Assembly (NCBI GenBank): GCA_964441265.1
Contig: CAYYKJ010000001.1
Location: 1-64,000, forward strand
DNA: 64,000 nucleotides
Direction of reading: 5' to 3'
Origin: JAFGDH01 sp964441265
Lineage (GTDB): Archaea; Aenigmatarchaeota; Aenigmatarchaeia; QMZP01; QMZT01
The notes under the pieces were generated by a model. That model had not been told where the DNA came from, did not search any database, and was given only the letters and a program-made list of their open reading frames with translations. Position numbers and translations under genes: made by a program. Shown here piece by piece: positions 50,704 through 58,123 of this stretch (the first letter of the stretch is position 1; each line of letters opens with the position of its first letter).

Positions 50704-51885
50704 ATGATAGTTAATGATACGAGAAATTATCACAAAACGAAACCGCCTGATATGAGCCAGGAGATGACATTTTCACTCACGTTCACAGTCAATTTTGATC
50801 AGCTTTATTCGAATCTTTCGTACGGGAGGAAGTTGTTCGACGAACTGATCAAAAAGAGATATTTCGGAGGGGAAATCCCAAAAAGGAAATTGAACATACT
50901 CGAAATCGGACCGGGAAACGGAATGCCAACCTATGACTTTCTGATCGATTTCTCCAGAGAGCACCAGAATTATGAATACACGGCAATAGACATGGCACCG
51001 AATCTACTGAAGGTAAATGTTCTCCATGACCTCAAATCCAAGGGATTCCCCATCAGATTCATTGAGGGTGACGCACATGAAATCACTGACATAGTCGGCA
51101 AGGACACCGCCGATATAATCATAGCAAACGAAATGATCGGTGATCTCATCACAGTCGCAGAAATCCCCCGCAAGTACATGGGAAGCCGGGAATATGACGG
51201 GGAACTGGACCGGAAATCTCTGAAACACATCGAAAACCTGAGAGAAATGGTTTCTAAATATGACCTACGTCATGAGAACACATCAAAGGTTTCCTATAAC
51301 CTTGGGGCCATGAAACTTGTCGATGATCTGCCGAAGATTATGAGAGAAGGGTCCATAGGATTCATTTCCGAACATAGCTGTGAACAACCCGTCCCAGGAG
51401 ATAACACCAAATCAGAATCGACGTTCTACGGGCCAGGAAATGTCCCAAGACCGATAAATCTGGGGGACCCCGGGGATAGCCACACAGAATACACTGTAAG
51501 ATTCTCCGATCTCGTCAAAATAGGAAAGGAAAACGGGCTTGAAACTGAAAGAGGCAAGCTGGTGGATTTGATTGATATAAAAAAGGATGCCATATTCTTG
51601 CCATATCACACCCAAGGCGAGGAACTGATCAAGAGAGGAATCGAAGCAATGGACTTCTACCAAAAGGTCGTAGCCCATAACGAGGACTTGTTCCCAGATT
51701 TCGCCAGAGTTCCCCAGATAGCGTATTGTTATATATCGGCCCATCCCGAATTATTGAGGCCAATCCTGAAACTGGACGCGGAAGGTGAAGAGAACATCAT
51801 GAAAAAATCCTTCAATACGAAGGACTTTTTCGGACAGATGGAATATCTGATCTTGAACAAAAATAAACACGTCCACACCGAATAG
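50704..51885 (+). CDS. SAM-dependent methyltransferase, MidA/NDUFAF7-like
   Basis: 393 residues. NILEIGPGNGMPTYDFLIDF is motif I of the large MidA-type methyltransferases, with YTAIDMAPNLLK and ANEMIGDLI following. MidA/NDUFAF7 methylates an arginine of a respiratory complex subunit; whether this distant member does so is unknown. The AT-rich region at 50651-50700 contains TATA-like AATTTATAAAAT. Confidence 0.72.
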   Translation: MIVNDTRNYHKTKPPDMSQEMTFSLTFTVNFDQLYSNLSYGRKLFDELIKKRYFGGEIPKRKLNILEIGPGNGMPTYDFLIDFSREHQNYEYTAIDMAPNLLKVNVLHDLKSKGFPIRFIEGDAHEITDIVGKDTADIIIANEMIGDLITVAEIPRKYMGSREYDGELDRKSLKHIENLREMVSKYDLRHENTSKVSYNLGAMKLVDDLPKIMREGSIGFISEHSCEQPVPGDNTKSESTFYGPGNVPRPINLGDPGDSHTEYTVRFSDLVKIGKENGLETERGKLVDLIDIKKDAIFLPYHTQGEELIKRGIEAMDFYQKVVAHNEDLFPDFARVPQIAYCYISAHPELLRPILKLDAEGEENIMKKSFNTKDFFGQMEYLILNKNKHVHTE

Positions 51886-52030
51886 AATAATTTTTAAGCC
51901 GTTATGCCTATTTCTCACCGGCATAAATTAGCACATCAAACATAACAGGCAAACACAGACACTGAAAGCAACAAAATAAAAAAAGAGAATTTTTCTTCCA
52001 AAAACCGTATGACTGCGGACAATAGGAAGC

Positions 52031-52041
52031 TTTATTATACG
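52031..52041 (+). promoter_or_regulatory. TATA box of the micro-ORF locus
   Basis: GCTTTATTATAC lies about 25 bases before the ATG at 52063. The surrounding 347 bp (51886-52232) contain no gene other than the two micro-ORFs described below, and end in long T-runs (about 52199-52225). Confidence 0.5.
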
Positions 52042-52062
52042 TTCGCACATGATAATAACCGA

Positions 52063-52104
52063 ATGAAAGTAATTCTTTCACCTCTAAGCGACGGGGAGGG
52101 GTGA
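52063..52104 (+). CDS. leaderless 13-codon micro-ORF
   Basis: Reads MKVILSPLSDGEG then TGA. Its ATG sits at the predicted transcript start, and GAAAG/CTTTC in its codons can form a small hairpin. It may be a leader peptide for the next micro-ORF, or chance. Confidence 0.3.
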   Translation: MKVILSPLSDGEG

Positions 52105-52107
52105 GAT

Positions 52108-52140
52108 ATGGCAAAAAAGAAAGCAAAAAAGAAAAAATAG
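52108..52140 (+). CDS. basic micro-ORF of 10 residues
   Basis: Reads MAKKKAKKKK. A GGGGAGGGG ribosome-site-like stretch (52093-52101) lies before the ATG, and T-runs follow about 60 bases on. It is the charge opposite of the acidic micro-ORF at 69-125. It may encode a nucleic-acid-binding peptide, or the locus may be a small RNA. Confidence 0.35.
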   Translation: MAKKKAKKKK

Positions 52141-52232
52141 AAAAGGAGTCATTCGTCGTTTCTTTGAAAAGAATTCTGCACAGAAATGAATGATCGCGTT
52201 TTTTTATTATCCTTTTTTTATTTTTCAGAAAT

Positions 52233-52784
52233 TCAGAAATCGAAAAGGTCCTCTTCCTTGGGGAGCTTCTTTTCATCGGGCTTCCGGGAAGTCTCTTCCT
52301 TTTTCGGCGGGGCTTTCTTTTCCCCGGACGGGGGCTGTTTCGTCGATGACTGGGCAGGCTTCCCGAAGTTCGCCTTGATCATCTCAGCCGCCTTCTTCAT
52401 GGTATCCTGCGGAAGCTTCTTCACGGGAACCATTCCCTCGAGCCCCGGCGGCCCCTCAGACATGTACCTGGGTATAACATGGAAATGCAGGTGGGGTATG
52501 ACCTGGCCCGCAGCCCTGCCGTTGCTCTGCCCGATTGATATCCCCTCTGCCTTCATGGTATTTTTGACCGCAGAAGCAACCTTCTTGACTATGAGAATCA
52601 TCTCCCCCGTCTCGTTGTCGGGAACGTCAAAGAGGGTCTCGTAATGCTTCTTGGGAACGACCAGAGTGTGGCCGGGGTTCCTGGGGTTTATATCCAGGAA
52701 TGCAATGAAGCCGGAATCCTCGTAAACCTTGCCGGAGGGGATCTCCCCCCTCACTATCTTGCAGAACAGGCATTCGTCCGCCAT
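52233..52784 (-). CDS. HIT-family hydrolase with Lys/Pro-rich tail
   Basis: 183 residues. CLFCKIVRGEIPSGKVYED and HxHxH in IPHLHFHVIPRY identify the HIT nucleotide-binding family, which hydrolyses dinucleoside phosphates or AMP-lysine type bonds. After about residue 135 there is a low-complexity tail of Lys, Pro, Glu and Ser ending EEDLFDF. The ATG at 52784 is preceded by a TATA box (reverse CTTTTATAAG, about 52822-52831) and a short leader. Confidence 0.9.
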   Translation of the reverse strand: MADECLFCKIVRGEIPSGKVYEDSGFIAFLDINPRNPGHTLVVPKKHYETLFDVPDNETGEMILIVKKVASAVKNTMKAEGISIGQSNGRAAGQVIPHLHFHVIPRYMSEGPPGLEGMVPVKKLPQDTMKKAAEMIKANFGKPAQSSTKQPPSGEKKAPPKKEETSRKPDEKKLPKEEDLFDF

Positions 52785-52856
52785 GGTATCGCGCTCCGAT
52801 ATGGTATATTGAGTATAATGCTTATAAAAGTTAGCAGTGATCACAAGGATGGAATT

Positions 52857-53360
52857 TCAGCAAGGATAAGTTTTGTCTATGTCCAGATCACCCTCTTCCA
52901 AAATCACTCCCGGGTCTTCCCATTTCAATTCTGGATCTTTCAGAACATTTCTCATTTCCTCCAGCCCATTCAAAACATCTGAAAACAATTCACTGAAATT
53001 CTTCCCTATTTTTGACCTGAGATCAAATTCACCGGAGTATTTTCGCATGATTTCCATATACCTGCTGACATTGGGCAGAAGTGAATTCGTCACTGCCCTC
53101 GGAAGCGTCTCATTCGAAGGGACTGACCTGTTGTCCATCATTCTCCCCATTTCCCGAAGAGATTCCTCAATCATCTTCTTTTTTGTCTCGGGGGAAACAG
53201 AACCGTTGTCTCCGGATCCTTTATATATTTCGCCGAATGAACCCGAAAATCTGTCCATTCTTTGGAGATACGACAACAAAATTACAGCGGGACCGACAAC
53301 TTTCTTTTCATGAACATCATTAATTTCAATGTATTTTTCCGAAAATTTTGAACCGCTCAT
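52857..53360 (-). CDS. hypothetical protein, 167 aa
   Basis: Soluble, mainly helical protein (VVGPAVILLSYLQRMDRF; LFSDVLNGLEEMRNVLKD) ending in Cys. No family is recognised. It is a single gene between HIT and tRNA-Pro. Confidence 0.55.
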   Translation of the reverse strand: MSGSKFSEKYIEINDVHEKKVVGPAVILLSYLQRMDRFSGSFGEIYKGSGDNGSVSPETKKKMIEESLREMGRMMDNRSVPSNETLPRAVTNSLLPNVSRYMEIMRKYSGEFDLRSKIGKNFSELFSDVLNGLEEMRNVLKDPELKWEDPGVILEEGDLDIDKTYPC

Positions 53361-53400
53361 TCAATTATAAGATTGGCAATAAGATTTAAAAGGAAAGAAA

Positions 53401-53537
53401 TGGGGCCACTGAGAAAACCACGGGAAGACGGGACTAGCCCGCCGGGAAATTCCAATCACTTCGGACTGATTCCCGCTTTGAACTCAGGTCTGAGGCTCCC
53501 AAAGCCCCGATGCTAGGCCAGGCTACACTATGGCCCC
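53401..53537 (-). tRNA. tRNA-Pro(TGG) with T-loop insertion
   Basis: Acceptor GGGGCCA (53537-53531) pairs with TGGCCCC (53408-53402), discriminator A at 53401. Anticodon stem GGGGC/GCCTC, loop TTTGGGA, anticodon at 53501-53499; T-stem CTGAG/CTCAG. A 62-base insertion (53476-53415) lies between TTCAAA and T of the T-loop, starting GCGGGAA and ending with TTCCCGTGGTTT, so CGGGAA pairs with TTCCCG. Without it the tRNA is 75 bases. TATA box: reverse TATTTATATG at about 53560-53570. Confidence 0.88.
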
Positions 53538-53579
53538 GAATAGAGTAATATTCCGGGGAAACATATAAATAGGGGAAAC

Positions 53580-53759
53580 TCAAAGGCCTTTCTTCATTCT
53601 GAGATAGTCTTCCCTGGAGATGCTAGCAGTCCTCATGCATGAATTTATTATAACGTTCTGCTGCCTGGACCAGTCCTTGTCGTCGTGTTCCCTGACGTAT
53701 TTGGCCCAAATGTCAATGAACCTGAGTCTTTCCCTGTTGTTCTCATCCGTAAAATCCAT
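53580..53759 (-). CDS. small helical partner protein, 59 aa
   Basis: Starts at MDFTDENNRERLRFIDIW; AGGAGG lies six bases before the ATG at 53759. It overlaps the end of the decayed nucleotidyltransferase by 17 bp. It is a clear homologue of 39867-40028 and about 15 residues longer at the C-terminus. Its former partner is broken, so it may now be an orphan antitoxin-like gene. Confidence 0.65.
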   Translation of the reverse strand: MDFTDENNRERLRFIDIWAKYVREHDDKDWSRQQNVIINSCMRTASISREDYLRMKKGL

Positions 53760-54287
53760 GAAGCATCCTCCTATATTTTTCAACCAGTTCCCCGTCCAAA
53801 TGTCCCTCCGCGACTTTCCTTATGTGCCTGGCATCTTCCATGTCCTTCGGGGATTTCAGAATCTCCTCCTTGAAGGCGACCTGCAGTTCCAGGGGAGATA
53901 CGCTCAGCTCATCCCCATTCATACCAATCGTAACACTTTCGCTGAGGGCATTATCCTCTATCTTGTTCTTCGAGAATTTCATTTCGATATTGGGTATTAC
54001 CTTGCCCCTTCTCGCGAATCTCGCGGCCACGCCGCTCCGCAACAGGCCGAAGATGTCTTCTGCCTTGTCCTCGTTCAGGCAGTAGAAACCGTCCTTGTTT
54101 ATATCATTCAGAAGAGACGCGAACTTACCGGACGGTATCGCAGGAATTATCACGTCAATGTCCTCGCTTGCCCTGGCCCTGCCGAGCAGTATCGCTTCCC
54201 CAGTATCTTCACGAAGTCCAGCGCGAACTTGTCAAGATCAGACAGCTCCCTGCCGATCCTGATCTCCTTGTCCGAAACAAATTCCAT
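53743..54287 (-). pseudogene. decayed AbiEii-like nucleotidyltransferase
   Basis: From the ATG at 54287 the frame gives MEFVSDKEIRIGRELSDLDK, FALDFVKILGK, aligning with the intact gene at 40025-40633. It then leaves frame and stops. The downstream frame resumes with GEAILLGRARASEDIDVI and continues to 53743 with good similarity (ANFARRGKVIPNIEMKFSKN-like region). A deletion of about a dozen codons before the nucleotidyltransferase motif plus a frame change is implied; a simple sequencing error does not explain the missing residues. Confidence 0.75.
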
Positions 54288-54354
54288 GTTAATCTTTTTG
54301 CTCTCCGGTTTTAATAATAATGAAAAACCATGAGGAAGAAATAGGTAAATATGA

Positions 54355-54529
54355 AGCCCCGGGAGGGAAACTCAGACCCCAGGAAGCGAAAGCTCCTGTT
54401 TTCCATTGACGCTTTTGGATAAAAGGGTCATTTGAACCCCCGACCTATCGCTTACGAGGCGATCGCTCTTTGCAGACCGACGCAGATGCAATCTGCATCA
54501 TTCGCTGTTTCCAGCTGAGCTACCGAGGC
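54355..54529 (-). tRNA. tRNA-Thr(CGT) with D-loop and T-loop insertions
   Basis: Acceptor GCCTCGG (54529-54523) pairs with CCGGGGC (54362-54356, one G-T), discriminator T at 54355, as usual for archaeal tRNA-Thr. Anticodon stem ATCGC/GCGAT, loop CTCGTAA, anticodon at 54456-54454; T-stem GGGGG/CCCTC. Two insertions: about 40 bases in the D-loop (about 54509-54470, with an inner GATGCAGA/TCTGCGTC hairpin) and 62 bases in the T-loop (54430-54369), which begins TGACCC and has GGGTC near its end. The spliced length is 73. Confidence 0.86.
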
Positions 54530-54652
54530 GTGTGCTTGGTCGCATGTTTGTATGGTTATATTCTATTAATTGTGGATAAAATACTTTTATCTTTTGTATA
54601 TGCCACGGGTGCCTCCGGGAACGCATATAAATCAAAACATAAAAAAAGAATT

Positions 54653-55780
54653 ATGAAAAAGTATTTTTTCCTTCTTTTATTAGTGGCCATGGTACTTATT
54701 ATCCAGTCCGGATATTCAAGGGCGTTTTCGGTTTTCGGAGTAGGGTCGCAAGCAATAACCAGGGAATCACTGGAGAACTACGACAACTGGCCTTACGAAA
54801 TACGGAGGCAGTGCGTGATCGAGCAGAGCAGGACGGTGATGGAATGCTCCCGGAGCGGCTACGAGAACTGGGCAGTTTATCAGACCGTGAAAGGAGAAGG
54901 GTCTGACGAGGGGAAGGATATCGAAATGTTTTACAGGGGAATGATCATGGGAAATCATGACTGCGACCCACCTTACCTGGTGGTAGAGGACGGAGAAATC
55001 ACCGACCATTGGTTCCATATAAACAGCAGATCCTTCAGTGCCACTTCCAGAAGCGGCGAATCGGCCAACTACTACTGTAATTTCCTATGCACGGGCTGGA
55101 ACTGTCCGGAAGGGGAAGAAAACAAGAAATCCGTTGATTACGGGAAGGGCTCGGTCATGTGCGAGAGATACCTCTGGGAGGACAGGGACTGGAACGACAT
55201 GGACGATATAACCGGAGAAACCAGCGAAGAGGTCCCAGAAAGGATGCTGGAAAACAGAAGGAAGTTCTGTGAAAATATGGGTGATGAATGCGAATTCAGG
55301 GTTCTGAGCACTGAGGAGGAAACGCTGAAGGGATTTACCAAGGTGGTGGGGATGGTATGCTGGTACTGCAGCTGCATGAACATAAGCACCCCCAAGACCA
55401 CCATGAGGAAGAATGACTTGAAGAAGGTGGGAAAGCTTTTGGAGCGGTATGAGAAATATGATCTCGTGATGAAGAAACTGGACGCGTTGAGCGACCGGGT
55501 ATGGTCGTATGAGAGCCCCGCCTTCCTTTCGGGAAGGAAGGTCAACCTGGTTGTGTACGAAGGGGACAGCGAACTGGTGACTGCGGGAATGTATTTCGGG
55601 GAGTCCATCGAAATGGAGGAGGGAGCTTTCAGGGATACGAGCATAATCTGCGAACTGGACTACGAAGATATCATGTCTATGGAGGATATGGACGGATTGA
55701 TGGCGACGGCCAAGGAGAACTGCATAGGAGCGGACATATTCACCCAGATCGTGCTGACCATTGTAAAAATATTCGTTTGA
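54653..55780 (+). CDS. exported Cys-rich protein, 375 aa
   Basis: The start at 54653 gives a clear signal peptide (MKKYFFLLLLVAMVLIIQSG) and lies 25 bases after a TATA box (CGCATATAAATC). The exported part has many Cys, including CNFLCTGWNC and CWYCSC clusters, suited to disulfides or metal. No family is recognised. A longer open frame extends upstream through the tRNA-Thr gene and was rejected. Confidence 0.65.
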   Translation: MKKYFFLLLLVAMVLIIQSGYSRAFSVFGVGSQAITRESLENYDNWPYEIRRQCVIEQSRTVMECSRSGYENWAVYQTVKGEGSDEGKDIEMFYRGMIMGNHDCDPPYLVVEDGEITDHWFHINSRSFSATSRSGESANYYCNFLCTGWNCPEGEENKKSVDYGKGSVMCERYLWEDRDWNDMDDITGETSEEVPERMLENRRKFCENMGDECEFRVLSTEEETLKGFTKVVGMVCWYCSCMNISTPKTTMRKNDLKKVGKLLERYEKYDLVMKKLDALSDRVWSYESPAFLSGRKVNLVVYEGDSELVTAGMYFGESIEMEEGAFRDTSIICELDYEDIMSMEDMDGLMATAKENCIGADIFTQIVLTIVKIFV

Positions 55781-55853
55781 CCGGATATAACAGTCAAACA
55801 GTTATTGTGAATAGAATATATAATTTTTTAAACCTCCCCGCGATTTTTTCATC

Positions 55854-56861
55854 ATGAAAGAGGCGGATTTCTACCAGAAGCTCCCGGAGAAGAAGGTCAA
55901 ATGCTCGCTCTGCCCCAGGGAATGCGTCATAAAGGAGGGGAAGACGGGATTCTGCAGGGTGAGGAAGAACGAGGGGGGAAAGCTATATTCCCTCGTCTAC
56001 GGGAGGCCGTGCTCCGTGGCGGTTGATCCGATAGAGAAGAAGCCCCTGTTCCATTTTGCCCCGGGGACCCGTTGCGTCTCCGTCGCCACCGTGGGGTGCA
56101 ACCTCGCCTGCAGGCACTGCCAGAACTGGCAGATATCCAGGGAATTCGGCGAAATAATCGGGGAGGAGACTTCCCCGGAGAAGCTGATCGGGCTCGCAAA
56201 GGACTCCGGAGCGAAGGGATTCGCCTACACATACACCGAGCCCACCGTCTTCTTCGAGTACGCCCTTGACGTCATGAAGGCGGCGAAGAAGGAGGGCTTT
56301 TACAACGTCTGGGTCTCCAACGGTTACACTTCGCCGGAAGCTATCAATAAGATGTCGAGATACCTGGATGCGGTAAACGTGGACATAAAGGGCAACGACG
56401 ACTTCTACCGCAAGGTCAGCATGGCCCCGAAGGGGATCGATCCGGTCTTCAGCGCACTCAAGGCGTACAAGAAGGCAGGAGTCTGGACGGAGGTCACGAA
56501 CCTCATAATTCCGACCTACAACGATTCAAAGGAGGACATCAGAAAACTCGTGGAGTGGATTAAAGATAACCTCGGAGAAGACACTCCTCTCCACTTCTCA
56601 GCATTTTACCCGGCGTATAAGCTGACCGACGTGCCACCCACCCCCAAAGGCACCGTGGAAATGGCTGTCAGCACGGCGAGAAAGATGGGAATGAAATGGG
56701 TGTACGCGGGGAACGTGAGGAGCGACATGGAATCCACGGTGTGCCCCGAGTGCGGTACCCGGATAATGGAGAGAGACGGCTTTTCCATGTTTTCCTTCGG
56801 GAACGAATGTCCCAAGTGCGGAACAAAAGTCCCCATAGAGGGTGAGGAGTGGATGGAATGA
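55854..56861 (+). CDS. amrS: AmrS-type radical SAM enzyme (AmmeMemoRadiSam)
   Basis: 335 residues. KCSLCPRECVIKEGKTGFCR (about 16-35) and the radical SAM motif GCNLACRHCQNW (CxxxCxxC) match the AmmeMemoRadiSam/PflA-like group. A C-terminal zinc ribbon (CPECG...CPKCG) is added. The two partner genes (AMMECR1, Memo) are not in the window. It overlaps the next gene by four bases. The reaction is unknown. Confidence 0.85.
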   Translation: MKEADFYQKLPEKKVKCSLCPRECVIKEGKTGFCRVRKNEGGKLYSLVYGRPCSVAVDPIEKKPLFHFAPGTRCVSVATVGCNLACRHCQNWQISREFGEIIGEETSPEKLIGLAKDSGAKGFAYTYTEPTVFFEYALDVMKAAKKEGFYNVWVSNGYTSPEAINKMSRYLDAVNVDIKGNDDFYRKVSMAPKGIDPVFSALKAYKKAGVWTEVTNLIIPTYNDSKEDIRKLVEWIKDNLGEDTPLHFSAFYPAYKLTDVPPTPKGTVEMAVSTARKMGMKWVYAGNVRSDMESTVCPECGTRIMERDGFSMFSFGNECPKCGTKVPIEGEEWME

Positions 56862-57385
56862 AAGCGCTGGCAATATGCGGGAGCCCGAGGAAAGGGAACA
56901 CGGAAGCGATACTCAGAAAGATAATAGACGGGGTGGAGAGCACCGGCCACCAGGGAGAGACCGTGCTACTGAGGGAGAAGAAGATAGAGTTCTGCGACGG
57001 ATGCGACGGGTGCAAAGAAGGGACCTGCCACATACGGGACGACATGCAGGAGATGTACGCCAAACTCGAGGCGGCAGACGTCATAATTCTCGGATCACCG
57101 TCCTACTGGGACAACGTGACGGCATACATGAAGAACTTCATGGACAGGACGAACCCCTACCATTTCACCAAGGGGCTGAAAGGCAAGAAGGTGGTGCTCG
57201 CTTCCGTCGGGGGCAAAAGGCCCATAAAGGCGGCCGAGGTGATGAACGTTTTCGCAACGCTCTCGAAGATGGAGGTCAAGAGATCAATCTCCGTGCTGGC
57301 CGAAGAGCCGGGCGAGATTGCGAAGGACGAGAAGTTCATGAACGAATGCTTTGAACTGGGAAAAGAGATAGCGGGTTGGTTTTAA
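56858..57385 (+). CDS. iron-sulfur flavoprotein/NADPH-dependent FMN reductase
   Basis: 175 residues. ICGSPRKGNTEAILRKI is the FMN-binding loop and CDGCDGCKEGTC, with spacing CxxCxxCx4-5C, is the cluster motif of archaeal iron-sulfur flavoproteins. GSPSYWDNVTAYMKNFMDR completes the flavodoxin-like core. The start is coupled to amrS by ATGA, so it may supply electrons to that enzyme; this is inference. Confidence 0.88.
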   Translation: MKALAICGSPRKGNTEAILRKIIDGVESTGHQGETVLLREKKIEFCDGCDGCKEGTCHIRDDMQEMYAKLEAADVIILGSPSYWDNVTAYMKNFMDRTNPYHFTKGLKGKKVVLASVGGKRPIKAAEVMNVFATLSKMEVKRSISVLAEEPGEIAKDEKFMNECFELGKEIAGWF

Positions 57386-57409
57386 ATATAACGTAGGGTA
57401 TTGATTCTT

Positions 57410-57844
57410 ATGGACAAGAAGCTGGAGAAGGAAGTGAAAAACAGGCTCAAGGACGGATGGATAAAGTCGGCCGTGATGATAGAGGCCATGGCCATAAACG
57501 AGAATGCGGCAAAGTCCGCCCTGAACAAGCTTGTTGAAAGCATTTCCAAGGAGAAGAACATACTGCTCTGCAAGAAGGAATTTCAGGAAGCCAGGAAGGT
57601 GCAGAAGCCGCTCCCGAACGTGGAGGAGGCATCTTCTGTGATAGCGGATCTGGAGATGCTCACCGTAAACTACGACAGGTTGCTGTACGTTGTCCTGACT
57701 TACGGACCGTCATCGGTCGAGATTCTCGAGCCGGATAACATAAATCTGGACGCCGGGGAGGCCCAGGGGATAGCCAATTCTCTAGCCGCGTTCATCCACA
57801 GGATCGCTTCCTCCCGTGCAGGCGGCATGCTCATGTCCACGTAG
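57410..57844 (+). CDS. hypothetical protein, 144 aa
   Basis: Soluble archaeal-type protein starting MDKKLEKEVKNRLKDGWIKS; a helical first part (to about 60) and a beta-alpha second part with YGPSSVEILEPDNINLDAGE. A TATA-like TTTTAAATATAA (about 57381-57392) is 25 bases upstream. A TTG nine bases earlier is in frame. No family is recognised; it precedes the Zn-ribbon gene by nine bases. Confidence 0.6.
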   Translation: MDKKLEKEVKNRLKDGWIKSAVMIEAMAINENAAKSALNKLVESISKEKNILLCKKEFQEARKVQKPLPNVEEASSVIADLEMLTVNYDRLLYVVLTYGPSSVEILEPDNINLDAGEAQGIANSLAAFIHRIASSRAGGMLMST

Positions 57845-57853
57845 GGGATAGCG

Positions 57854-58024
57854 ATGAGAAGGCTGAAGACATGCAACATCTGCAAGAAGAAGTTCCGACC
57901 CGAAGAGCCAGGCAGGCTGGAGATAGTCAGGAGGAAGGGAAAGGGGAAAGTGGAGATATGGGTGTGCCCGGAATGCGTGCCCGAGGTCAAGAAGCGCCTG
58001 AAGGATCTGGATCTGATATTCTGA
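57854..58024 (+). CDS. small Zn-ribbon protein, 56 aa
   Basis: MRRLKTCNICKKKFRPEEPG followed by a basic strand and CPECVPEVKKR: two CxxC pairs form a compact zinc ribbon. A GGGGATAGCG leader separates it from the previous gene, so it is probably in the same operon. The small size and basic surface suit an RNA- or transcription-linked role; unproven. Confidence 0.7.
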   Translation: MRRLKTCNICKKKFRPEEPGRLEIVRRKGKGKVEIWVCPECVPEVKKRLKDLDLIF

Positions 58025-58123
58025 AGTTTACCCGAATAAACAGTAACCAACAGAGAAATGGGTTCAATAACTGGTTTACATTATCCACCAAAAGAATTTA
58101 AATAACAAGACAAATAGACTTCT

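Noticed and set aside
54470..54652. N-terminal extension of the Cys-rich exported protein
   Set aside because: It runs through the tRNA-Thr gene, and the start at 54653 has both a signal peptide and a correctly placed TATA box.
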